Program-made: the position numbers and the translations under genes | Notes under the pieces: generated by a model | Databases searched by the model: none | What the model saw: only the letters and a program-made list of their open reading frames with translations | Told to the model about the DNA's origin: nothing | Shown here: positions 1 through 7,393 of the stretch, in pieces | How the letters are laid out: each line of letters begins with the position of its first letter | How positions within the stretch are numbered: position 1 is the stretch's first letter | Assembly (NCBI GenBank): GCA_963578605.1 | Contig: CAUZEA010000059.1 | Coordinates: forward strand, 1-35,232 | Direction of reading: 5' to 3' | DNA: 35,232 nt | Source of the DNA: JAKVCB01 sp963578605 | Lineage (GTDB): Bacteria > Planctomycetota > Planctomycetia > Pirellulales > Lacipirellulaceae

Positions 1-732
1 GGTTGCCGTGGTGGTCGAGCCCGCGTATGTGAGGATTCACTTCGTGGAGGGTATCGACATCCATCAAGTGCCCGGCGCCTTGCCTGGGGCGGCGAGGGGA
101 CCCTCAACGGCGATCTCCTCATGTCCTCAGGAACCCTGGCACCGGGACACGATGTTGGCCAGTTGAATATCGCAGGTGATCTGACTCTTGGCGGAAGTGC
201 TGTTTTAGAGCTGGATATCGGCGGCCTGGCTCCCGAGGATTTCGATTTTCTGAGTGTAGCTGGTACGGCCAGACTGGCCGGCTCTTTGGAGGTGGTGCTG
301 GGTAACGGATACCAGCCGGAGGTGGGGACCCAGTTCCTGGTTGCGACCGCCAGCACCATGGTCGACACCGGCCTTGCCCTAACCGGCCTGAACGCGGGCA
401 ACTTCGAAATTCAGGTTTCAGCGACCTCGCTCGTTTTGGAAGCGGTCGATGGTGGGCTTGCCGGTGACTACAACAGCAATGGCGTCGTTGATGCTGCTGA
501 CTATGTCATCTGGCGGGACACGCTTGGCTCGACCGTTGATCTGTGTGCGGATGGTGATGGCAATGGATCGGTAAGCCAGCCTGACTATTTTTTCTGGAAA
601 GCCCGGTTTGGTAACTCGGCTGCTGGTGTTGGGGCGGCTGTTCCGGAGCCTGGCACATGGCTACTGGTGGTGCTGGTCCTGGTGATCGCGGCTTACCCGC
701 GGATCTTTTCGACATTACCGACGTGGTCATGA
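1..732 (+). CDS. Exported dockerin-like/PEP-CTERM protein, C-terminal part (5' end outside window)
   Basis: This is the 3' end of a gene for an exported, surface or exosortase-processed protein. From about base 90 the frame reads as an autotransporter-like beta-rich repeat (short motifs GTLNGDLLMSSGTLAPG and GDLTLGGSAVLELDIGG). A duplicated EF-hand/dockerin-like module follows at roughly 463-610 (GDYNSNGVVDAADY, then a degenerate second loop). It ends in a PEP-CTERM tail (AVPEPGTW plus a hydrophobic stretch), but the tail ends in PRIFSTLPTWS rather than the usual Arg cluster. The reading frame is open to base 1, but the first ~85 bases look more protein-like in the next frame (VVVEPAYVRIHFVEG), so a frameshift near 85-95 is possible. 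PEP-CTERM proteins are sorted by an exosortase; the function of this one is unknown. Dockerin-like and tail assignment is firm; the 5' structure is not. Confidence 0.72.
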   Translation, partial: GCRGGRARVCEDSLRGGYRHPSSARRLAWGGEGTLNGDLLMSSGTLAPGHDVGQLNIAGDLTLGGSAVLELDIGGLAPEDFDFLSVAGTARLAGSLEVVLGNGYQPEVGTQFLVATASTMVDTGLALTGLNAGNFEIQVSATSLVLEAVDGGLAGDYNSNGVVDAADYVIWRDTLGSTVDLCADGDGNGSVSQPDYFFWKARFGNSAAGVGAAVPEPGTWLLVVLVLVIAAYPRIFSTLPTWS

Positions 733-1047
733 GCGGCCCCGAAGTCATTTTTCCGGCGCGAAAGGACTTCGAACAGTCATTGCCACTGGAGAGTGTCCCC
801 AGGTGGCGAGTGACAGTCTCGTATGCTTATTCCGGTTGGCAGAGGACCCAGTACGAGTTGACCGAACTGGGTGAACTCAAAGAGGGCACTACGGAGCTAA
901 CCGCGGTGGGATCCCGCACATTGGAAACGTTCGCCAATGATAGTAACATTAATTCTCCTGCAGCCGGTGACCCAACGTTCCGGCAGCCAATTTTGATGAG
1001 CAGTTTGCCGACACGGTCGCCCTAGTCCATGCATCGAGGAAACCAGT
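733..1047 (+). other. Gap between the PEP-CTERM gene and the dehydratase; coding-like remnant of unknown family
   Basis: No gene I can name lies here. The third frame is open through 1025 and from about 800 reads like real protein (VTVSYAYSGWQRTQYELTE, then LKEGTTELTAVGSRTLETF), ending at the TAG at 1023-1025. It has no convincing own start: the only upstream ATG (657) lies inside the PEP-CTERM tail of the preceding gene in another frame. It could be the tail end of a decayed gene, or chance. The ribosome binding site of the next gene (GAGGA) lies at about 1036-1040. Confidence 0.35.
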
Positions 1048-2763
1048 TTGTCCCCGCCACTTGATTCTTCCCCGCCACTTAATTGGAACAGTCGTCATTT
1101 AACCCGTGGATGGCAAAAGGGCGTTACCGCATTTTACTACGGGCTTGGTTTCGAGGAGGAGGATCTCGATCGGGCCCAAGTCGGTATCGGCACGCCCCTT
1201 TTGGAGGGGAACTTGTGCAACCTGCACGCCTACGAACTTGCCCGGCAGCTGGCCGAAGGTTGCAAGGAGGTGGGCTTGATTGGTTTTCCTTTTGGAACGC
1301 CCGCCGTAAGCGACAATATCTCGCAGGGGCACGAGGGGGGCAACGGCAGCCTCCCCTCCCGTAACATGATCGCGAACGCCGCCGAATGCGTGGTCTCGGC
1401 CCACGGGTACGATGCCTTGATCGGACTGCACAACTGCGACAAGAACGGCCCTGGGTTTGCCATGGCGCTTGCCCGCTTGAATTACCCGGGATTACTGGTG
1501 AGCGGCGGAAGCATTCGGCCCGGTTGTCACGAGGGTCGCGACGTGACAATCCTGGATGTTTACGATTCGCAGGCTGCTGCCAGCGTGGGGGCAATGACCC
1601 AAGAGGAGGCGGATCAAATCCTGCGTACGGCTTGCCCAGGTCCGGGAGGGTGTGGCATTGCGGCCTCGTTCAACACTTGGGGAATCGCCATGGAAGCGAT
1701 CGGCTTAATGCCCCCCTACAGTAGCTCAATTCCAGCTGAGGGACCGGAGAAACGGGAGGAGTGCCTGGGCGTCGGGCAGCTGGTACGAGGCTTGTTGGCC
1801 AGTCACCTGCGGCCACGAGACATCCTTACCAGAGATGCCTTCACGAACGCCACAGTGGCCATTGCTGCCGCAGGTGGCTCGACCAACGGAATCCTTCACA
1901 TGTTGGCCCTGGCCCGGGAGGCCGAGGTTTCGTTCGATCTGGCCGACATTCAAAAAATCCTGCGGTCGACACCGGTCCTGGCCAATTTTGCTCCCCGCGG
2001 CAAGCGCACGATGGTCGATTTGCACCACCTGGGTGGAACTCCGTTGCTGCTCAAACATCTCCTGAACGCTGGCTTACTCAAAGGGGATTGCGTGACGGTC
2101 ACCGGCAAGAGCCTGGCCGAGAACCTGGTCCAGGTGCCTGAGGTCCCGACCGACCAGGACCTGCTGGTTCCCGTCGACCAGGCGCTAAAGCCTTTCGCCG
2201 ACATGCAGGTCTGTTTCGGCAACCTCGCTCCCGGGGGAGTGGTTTTCAAGGTTTCCAGCATGCGGCAGCCCACTTTTCGAGGCACGGCCCTCTGTTTTGA
2301 CGATGCCCGGGAAGTGGTCCAGGCGGTAGAAGCCAAACGCATTAAGCCAGGAATGATCATCGTGTTGCGTTACCTGGGCCCGGTCGCCTGCGGGATGCCC
2401 GAGGTCCTGGTGGCGACGGCCGCTCTGGCCGTTCCCGAGTTGGACGGCAAGGTGGCATTTCTTTCCGACACCCGGGTGTCTGGCGTTTCGCATGGCGCGA
2501 TCGGCGTGCATTGTTCCCCAGAGGCGGCCGTGGGAGGTCCGATTGCCCTGGTCGAGGACGGCGACGAAATCTCGTTCGACTTACTCGCGGGCGAGATCCG
2601 TTTGCACGTCGATGACGAGGATCTGGCCAGGCGACGCGAATCCTGGGCACCTCGGGCACCCGCCTTCGAGGCTCGAGGTTACCTGGCCGATTTCAGCGCG
2701 ACGACTGCCCAGGCACACCACGGCTGTGTGAGCTGGGCTTATTACCCGCAGTGCCGAAGCTAG
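1048..2763 (+). CDS. ilvD: IlvD/Edd-family dehydratase, probably dihydroxy-acid dehydratase
   Basis: 571 residues, the usual length for dihydroxy-acid dehydratase, which removes water from 2,3-dihydroxy-acids in valine, leucine and isoleucine synthesis using a Fe-S cluster. The three expected cluster cysteines are visible: C57 in LCNLHAYELA, C130 in HNCDKNGPG, and C202 in GPGGCG. Family landmarks follow in order: EKREECLGVG, a TRDAF-NA block, GGSTNGILHMLALA, VTGKSLAENL, FGNLAPGG, and the C-terminal SGVSHG and SPEAAVGGPIALV. It is divergent: the usual ACGGMYTAN block reads GCGIAASFN and SGG(T)HG reads SGVSHG, so a sugar-acid substrate is not excluded. The start is TTG, chosen because GAGGA lies just upstream and no ATG precedes the conserved region. 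It is convergent with the frd operon, with only five bases between the two stop codons. Confidence 0.85.
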   Translation: MSPPLDSSPPLNWNSRHLTRGWQKGVTAFYYGLGFEEEDLDRAQVGIGTPLLEGNLCNLHAYELARQLAEGCKEVGLIGFPFGTPAVSDNISQGHEGGNGSLPSRNMIANAAECVVSAHGYDALIGLHNCDKNGPGFAMALARLNYPGLLVSGGSIRPGCHEGRDVTILDVYDSQAAASVGAMTQEEADQILRTACPGPGGCGIAASFNTWGIAMEAIGLMPPYSSSIPAEGPEKREECLGVGQLVRGLLASHLRPRDILTRDAFTNATVAIAAAGGSTNGILHMLALAREAEVSFDLADIQKILRSTPVLANFAPRGKRTMVDLHHLGGTPLLLKHLLNAGLLKGDCVTVTGKSLAENLVQVPEVPTDQDLLVPVDQALKPFADMQVCFGNLAPGGVVFKVSSMRQPTFRGTALCFDDAREVVQAVEAKRIKPGMIIVLRYLGPVACGMPEVLVATAALAVPELDGKVAFLSDTRVSGVSHGAIGVHCSPEAAVGGPIALVEDGDEISFDLLAGEIRLHVDDEDLARRRESWAPRAPAFEARGYLADFSATTAQAHHGCVSWAYYPQCRS

Positions 2764-2768
2764 ACAGG

Positions 2769-3275
2769 TCAGTGTCGCGGCATCTCATCGCTGTATCCGC
2801 CTTCAATATCGTGCGTCATCGTTTCGGGTGCGAAGTCGTGCCGCTCGAGTATCCGCACGCAGGTGTTCCAACGGAGTATGGCGTCGTCATTATCTGGACT
2901 GCTCAACTGCTCAGCTTTTGCGTAACATCGCATGGCTGTGCGGTACCAGCCGATCGACGTCTTCTCGCCTTTGATCAATCGCGAGTTGCCCCAGCGTTCG
3001 TTAATGATTCCTTCGTAATAGAGGCGTTCGTATTCATCCGTGAGCTGAGGGATCAGGGCCTGTGCTTCATTCAGCTCGCCGGCGAACTCATTATCGAATT
3101 GATCGGTTATGGCAAGCAAAAGGATCACGTTCGCCTGCTGGTTCTCTGGTTCGATGGCCAGGACGTCACGACAAATACTTTCGGCCTGCAGCGGCTCGTT
3201 GAGCAGCCGGTAGTGCAGCGCCTTCTCCAGTGTAGCTGGGATCGATTCTTTGACGATCTGCTTTAGTTCGGTCAT
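2769..3275 (-). CDS. TPR-like protein, fifth gene of the fumarate reductase operon
   Basis: 168 residues, soluble, with no signal peptide or membrane segment. The first ~60 residues (ALHYRLLNEPLQAESICRDV, LAIEPENQQANVILLLA) look like tetratricopeptide helices; the middle continues as helical pairs with many acidic residues (AQALIPQLTDEYERLYYEG), and the C-terminus is polar. TPR modules bind other proteins. The gene starts 11 bases after frdD ends. The ATG at 3273-3275 is chosen over an upstream in-frame codon inside frdD because GAGGAACC precedes it. Position and strand imply co-transcription with frdABCD, which suggests (inference) a role in assembly, maturation or regulation of the reductase. 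The repeat family is recognised from pattern only; no homologue of known function comes to mind. Confidence 0.75.
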   Translation of the reverse strand: MTELKQIVKESIPATLEKALHYRLLNEPLQAESICRDVLAIEPENQQANVILLLAITDQFDNEFAGELNEAQALIPQLTDEYERLYYEGIINERWGNSRLIKGEKTSIGWYRTAMRCYAKAEQLSSPDNDDAILRWNTCVRILERHDFAPETMTHDIEGGYSDEMPRH

Positions 3276-3286
3276 GGCGGGTTCCT

Positions 3287-3622
3287 CTACAACTGTGTTA
3301 AGAAGATGACCGATAGCACGGTTCCCAATATCGCCACTCCGTAGCAAACCACTGCCAGCGTGCCGTCAAATCCTTTAAGCCCCAAGTCTCCCGCAGTGAA
3401 CCGGAAGCGGTGTGCCCAGTGGAACAATGTCAACGAGATGAGCAAGAAAAGGTAGACCCGTCCCACCCAGTGTATCATCAGCACGTGCAGGCTTTCCGGA
3501 TTGATCCAACCCAGGGGTACGGCGATCCCTACCAGCACGATGGTGATTGGCATGAAGAAGGCCGCGACGACCCCTCCGGCAGAAAATACGGACCAGAAGA
3601 TCACTTCGTTCGACTTGGCCAT
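3287..3622 (-). CDS. frdD: Fumarate reductase membrane anchor subunit D
   Basis: 111 residues with three hydrophobic segments (about 10-35, 48-72 and 85-110), matching the short FrdD anchor. The start (MAKSNEVIFWSVFSAGG) matches the FrdD pattern EPVFWGLFGAGG, and the central IHWVGRVYLFLLISLTLFHWAHR corresponds to the SFIGRVFLFLMI-HRMHH helix of enterobacterial FrdD. FrdC and FrdD anchor the FrdAB catalytic dimer in the membrane and form the quinol site in the haem-free type of fumarate reductase. It starts seven bases after frdC ends. The family assignment rests on these motifs together with its operon position. Confidence 0.9.
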   Translation of the reverse strand: MAKSNEVIFWSVFSAGGVVAAFFMPITIVLVGIAVPLGWINPESLHVLMIHWVGRVYLFLLISLTLFHWAHRFRFTAGDLGLKGFDGTLAVVCYGVAILGTVLSVIFLTQL

Positions 3623-3629
3623 ATGATCG

Positions 3630-4046
3630 TTACCCTATTCTATAGGCAAGCCAGGCGATCAAGATCGAGACGATCGCCCAGACAACGTAGTTTGAGCCGG
3701 CAATCACCATTGGGCTCAGTCGTTCTTCGCCTCGCCAAACGACCATTGCCTTTGGCGTGAGATTGAACCAGGTGATGCTGTGATAAAGAGCCATGCCCAA
3801 GACAACTAGATTCAGCAGGATCGCCCACGAGTGGTTCAATCCATCAAACAACGCAGCGAATTCTTGTGAGTTGGTTCCGCGGGCCCGGTAAATGAGCACC
3901 AGCAAAAAAACAGCATAGCCACCGACGAACAAGCAAGTCAGTTCGCGGACCATGAACAAAAAGTAGGACTTCTTTTTCAGCCACCAATTGGCGGGCATCG
4001 GCCGGATGTACTCTTTGGTCTTTGTGTCGGCTGATTGATTCGTCAT
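3630..4046 (-). CDS. frdC: Fumarate reductase membrane anchor subunit C
   Basis: 138 residues, three membrane helices. It carries the FrdC landmarks YIRPMPANWW near the N-terminus, FMVRELTCLFVGG (the Glu aligns with the quinone-proton Glu29 of E. coli FrdC) and LYHSITWFNLTPKA (the His aligns with FrdC His82). The ATG at 4044-4046 overlaps the frdB stop as ATGA, which fixes the start; an upstream in-frame extension inside frdB is rejected. No additional His ligands of the kind that hold haem b in SdhC/D are evident, so this looks like the haem-free, FrdCD-type anchor. Direction of catalysis (fumarate reduction or succinate oxidation) cannot be read from the sequence. Confidence 0.92.
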   Translation of the reverse strand: MTNQSADTKTKEYIRPMPANWWLKKKSYFLFMVRELTCLFVGGYAVFLLVLIYRARGTNSQEFAALFDGLNHSWAILLNLVVLGMALYHSITWFNLTPKAMVVWRGEERLSPMVIAGSNYVVWAIVSILIAWLAYRIG

Positions 4047-4816
4047 TTCTGCCTTTTCCCCCATGGCATCAAAACCGATTTGAGGAAATCCGTCGTGTGA
4101 GACACCTTGGCCTGCTGAATCGCGCCCGCCGGATCGACATTCTTGGGGCACACCTGGGTGCACTCACCCACCAAAGTGCATTCCCAGATACCTTCGTGGC
4201 TGAAGATAACCTCTTCCCGCTCGGCATTCCCGTCATCGCGGGAATCGTTGTTGTAGCGTTGTGCCAGTGCGATAGCGGCAGGGCCGATAAAATTCGGGTG
4301 CTGCCCGTAAATCGGACAGGCCGCATAACAGAGCATGCAGTTGATGCACATGCTGAACTGCTTGTATTGCGCAAGCTGAGCCGGTGTCTGGAGGTATTCG
4401 CCCTCGGAAACCGGCTTTTCCTCTTTAGGCACCAGCCAGGCCTTGACGTCGTCCAACTTTTGCAGGAAATCCTCCATGTTGATCACCAGGTCGCGAATGA
4501 CCGGGAAATAGTTGAGCGGCTCGACGCGAATTGGGTTCGGGTAGTAGTTCCTGAGAAAGGCGGCGCAAGTCAATATCGGCTCGCCGTTGACCATCATGCC
4601 ACAGCTTCCGCACACACCCATCCGACATGACCAGCGAAACGACAACGTCCCGTCGATTTCGTCTTTGATGTAGTTGAGTGCATCGAGCACAACCCAATCT
4701 TTTTGATACGGAACCTCGTATCGCTGCATCTCGGGTTCGTCTTCCTGCTCAGGCCGGTAGCGAAAGACGTCGAGGGCGATCGTTGCATCGCTTGTGGTCG
4801 TGTCACTTGCTGCCAT
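4043..4816 (-). CDS. frdB: Fumarate reductase iron-sulfur subunit
   Basis: 257 residues. All iron-sulfur ligands are present: the [2Fe-2S] set C64, C69, C72 and C84 (CRMGVCGSCG), the [4Fe-4S] set C157, C160, C163 (CINCMLCYAACP) and the [3Fe-4S] set C167, C213, C219 with C223 (CTLVGECTQVCP). The IQQAKV-type C-terminal segment and QTPAQLAQYKQFSMCINC closely follow the enterobacterial FrdB pattern. The protein carries electrons between the FAD of FrdA and quinol at FrdCD. The ATG at 4814-4816 lies 14 bases inside the 3' end of frdA and is preceded by GGAG, so translational coupling is likely. Upstream in-frame methionines lie well within frdA and are rejected. Confidence 0.96.
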   Translation of the reverse strand: MAASDTTTSDATIALDVFRYRPEQEDEPEMQRYEVPYQKDWVVLDALNYIKDEIDGTLSFRWSCRMGVCGSCGMMVNGEPILTCAAFLRNYYPNPIRVEPLNYFPVIRDLVINMEDFLQKLDDVKAWLVPKEEKPVSEGEYLQTPAQLAQYKQFSMCINCMLCYAACPIYGQHPNFIGPAAIALAQRYNNDSRDDGNAEREEVIFSHEGIWECTLVGECTQVCPKNVDPAGAIQQAKVSHTTDFLKSVLMPWGKRQK

Positions 4817-6572
4817 AAACGCGTTCTCCGGGAGGCCAACGAGTGATGGCCACGTCGAGATACTCGATACGCGGTTCCCCGTCGGTCTGATAGGCAAGAG
4901 AGTGTTTGAGAAATCGTTCGTCGTCGCGGGTGGGATAATCCGCGCGCTGGTGCGATCCACGGGATTCCGTTCGTGCCAAAGCGCTGAAAGCCAGTGCCTC
5001 GGCGACGTCGAGCATGTACTCCAGTTCCAATGCAGTCGTCAACTCGGTGTTGAACGTCAGGCTGTGATCGGTTAACTCAACGTGGGCGAACCTTGCTTTC
5101 AGGTTTCTAATGGTTTCGCAAGTCTTTCGCAGCGAATCTTCGCTACGATAAATGCCCGCTCCGAGTTCCATGGTGTTGGTCATTTCTGTCCGCAGGCCGG
5201 CAAGGGTTTCCTTCCCACCGCTGGGCTGGAAGAACTGCTCACGAATTCGCTGTTGCTCGACTTCTGCCTGAGCGTGGATCTCTTCTAGGGCGATGCTATC
5301 ATTCTTCTGGGCGAACTGAACCGCTGCCCGTGCCGCCCGCGCGCCGAATACCAACAGCTCGGTCAGCGAATTGGAACCGAGTCGATTCGCACCGTTAATG
5401 CTGACACAGGCACACTCGCCGGCTGCGAACAATCCCGGCAACGGGGTTGCCCCGTCGGTGTTCGTATGCACCCCGCCCATCATGTAATGCACGACCGGGC
5501 GCACCGGGATCAATTCGTGAACGGGGTCGATGCCGACATAGTTTCGGCACAATTCGCGGACAAAGGGGATTTTCTTGTCGATCTTTTTCTGGCCCAGGTG
5601 CCGCACGTCCAGGTGCACGAAATCACCATAAGGACCGTCGATGGTCCGCCCCTGTTCCCGTTCCTTGATAAATGCCTGTGACAAACGATCCCGCGGACCC
5701 AACTCCATCGTCCGTTTCTGCGGGTGCTTTGGGTCGGTCACGTCGATCGGCTGACCCAAGTCGTAATCTTGCAAATACCGGTAACCCTCCTTGTTCACCA
5801 GGATCCCGCCCTCGCCGCGCGATGCCTCGGTGATCAGGATCCCTGTGCCTGGCAGGCCTGTCGGGTGGTACTGGACAAACTCCATGTCTTTGAGCGGCAC
5901 ACCGGCCCGATATGCCATGGCCATCCCGTCGCCTGATTTGACGGCGGCGTTCGTAGTAAACGGGAAAATTCGGCCAGCCCCTCCTGTGGAGAGGATTACG
6001 GCTCGGCCGGCGATCGCGCGAAGCTGTCCCGTGCGGAGCTCAATCGCCGCCACTCCCTGGCAGCGCCCGTCGTGTACGAGCAACTTGGTGGCGAACCACT
6101 CGTCGTAGCGAGTGACGTTTTTGAACTTTAGTGCCGTCTGAAACAACGTGTGCAGCATGTGGAAGCCGGTCTTGTCGGCTGCGAACCAGGTCCGCTCGGT
6201 TTTCATTCCGCCGAACGGTCGCACTGCTACCGTTCCATCCGGCTCGCGGCTCCACGGGCACCCCCAGTGCTCCAACTGGATCATCTCATTGGGCGCTTCG
6301 TTCACGAAGAGTTCGACGGCGTCCTGATCGGCCATCCAGTCCGCCCCGGAGATGGTATCGTAAATGTGATCGTCGATGCTGTCGTTCGGCTTGATGACCG
6401 CTGCCGCGCCACCCTCGGCGGAAACGGTGTGCGAACGCATCGGATAGATCTTCGAGACGACACCGATGCTCAAATTCGGATTCTCTTCGCCAATGGCAAT
6501 TGCTGCACGCAAGCCGGCCCCGCCGCCGCCCACGATGACAATGTCGTACTCATCCGTCTGGTAACTACCCAT
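4803..6572 (-). CDS. frdA: Fumarate reductase flavoprotein subunit
   Basis: 589 residues; the catalytic subunit, interconverting fumarate and succinate on covalently bound FAD. Seen: the dinucleotide-binding GGGGAGLRAA at 15-24, the covalent-FAD motif RSHTVSAEGG with His48, the substrate-site blocks QYHPTGLPG and ASRGEGGILVN, the NRLGSNSL-ELLVFG block, and the C-terminal ARTESRGSHQRADYP. Blocks such as WGCPWSR-PDG and GFHMLHTLFQT match the FrdA of FrdABCD enzymes rather than SdhA. It is the first gene of a five-gene operon (frdA-B-C-D-TPR). The ATG is preceded at a slightly long distance by GGGGAT. A 7-base inverted repeat flanks that site. The regulator cannot be inferred. Confidence 0.96.
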   Translation of the reverse strand: MGSYQTDEYDIVIVGGGGAGLRAAIAIGEENPNLSIGVVSKIYPMRSHTVSAEGGAAAVIKPNDSIDDHIYDTISGADWMADQDAVELFVNEAPNEMIQLEHWGCPWSREPDGTVAVRPFGGMKTERTWFAADKTGFHMLHTLFQTALKFKNVTRYDEWFATKLLVHDGRCQGVAAIELRTGQLRAIAGRAVILSTGGAGRIFPFTTNAAVKSGDGMAMAYRAGVPLKDMEFVQYHPTGLPGTGILITEASRGEGGILVNKEGYRYLQDYDLGQPIDVTDPKHPQKRTMELGPRDRLSQAFIKEREQGRTIDGPYGDFVHLDVRHLGQKKIDKKIPFVRELCRNYVGIDPVHELIPVRPVVHYMMGGVHTNTDGATPLPGLFAAGECACVSINGANRLGSNSLTELLVFGARAARAAVQFAQKNDSIALEEIHAQAEVEQQRIREQFFQPSGGKETLAGLRTEMTNTMELGAGIYRSEDSLRKTCETIRNLKARFAHVELTDHSLTFNTELTTALELEYMLDVAEALAFSALARTESRGSHQRADYPTRDDERFLKHSLAYQTDGEPRIEYLDVAITRWPPGERVYGSK

Positions 6573-6573
6573 G

Positions 6574-6610
6574 CGTCAGAAAATCCCCAAATCGGTAATA
6601 CGGTCTGACG
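6574..6610 (-). promoter_or_regulatory. Inverted repeat spanning the frdA ribosome binding site
   Basis: CGTCAGA at 6574-6580 is perfectly inverted as TCTGACG at 6604-6610, with a 23-base spacer that holds the GGGGAT likely to be the frdA Shine-Dalgarno sequence. In the transcript this could fold over the ribosome binding site, or in DNA it could be an operator. A 7-base match at this spacing can arise by chance. Confidence 0.25.
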
Positions 6611-7103
6611 CCACCATCGAAACCTGAAAGTCGGCGAAGCCTACCATAAACAAGCTTATCCATACCCAAAAGCATGTGGTTTTTGTTCAAAGACGAACCG
6701 CCCTTCCAGAGCTGCTAGCGGCGGTGGCCTCCGGCCATACATGAAAAACAACCCACCTTGTCGGCCAGGGACCGACCCATCAGGCATCGCGACGCTGTGT
6801 CTTACCAGGCCCGTACTCGCGGGGCTTAACCGCTTCACTCGCCATCGCTTGCGGCACTCCAAATGAAGTGATGAGGTGGACTGACCGCAGCAATATAACG
6901 CCGGCTTTCTCGACCGTCAATGAAACTGGCCAGATCGTCTGATCATTCAGCGGTACTGGACTGGCGGTACTGGACTTGTAGACGACTCGGTGAATTGGCC
7001 GTCACGGGTCCTCGGTTCCCCGCAACATCCGCTACCACCGGTTCGGCATGAAAGAGGGTTTCTGAACATGCCGACCAGCGTGGTCGACCTCTGCACACAG
7101 TAA

Positions 7104-7286
7104 AAGGTTACCGTCGAGGAATTGACGGCGTGGACCGATTTGGATTCGCAGCGTGTGCTGGCGATCATGCTGGGCCGCTGGACTCCGTCTCCGGAGGAAC
7201 GCCACAAGGTTGCCGAGGCCTTCGACGACAGCGAGTGGGGACACAAGACGCCGATTCAGCACATTTACGGGCACGGACCGGGCTAG
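7104..7286 (+). pseudogene. Remnant of a planctomycete helix-turn-helix DNA-binding protein
   Basis: The frame after the TAA at 7101-7103 reads as 60 residues ending at TAG 7284-7286. It contains TAWTDLDSQRVLAIMLGRWTP, SPEERHKVAEAF and WGHKTPIQHIYGHGP. I recognise this pattern (a HTH ending in GRWTPSP-RxKVA, then WGH-TP-QH-YGHGP) as the C-terminal part of small HTH regulators common in planctomycetes. No start codon or ribosome binding site precedes it in frame and the N-terminal portion is missing, so it is most likely a decayed copy. Family recognition is from memory, not a search. Confidence 0.55.
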
Positions 7287-7393
7287 GAATCGGGCGTTGC
7301 CGGAGGGTGCTGGAAATGGCCGACTGGCGACTGCAATGAGCCGCAGAGGAGGAGCCGATTCTGGTAGGTCTCACTGCGGATTATCGAGTACCG

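Larger units (their letters stand above)
6573..7393. other. Long gene-free stretch upstream of frdA with one gene remnant
   Basis: No intact gene is supported. Apart from the frdA leader repeat, it holds a short tandem duplication (14-base unit, gcggtactggact plus one base, at 6950-6977) and the HTH-protein remnant at 7104-7286. All frames from 6620 to 7040 are short and lack protein-like composition. Confidence 0.5.
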
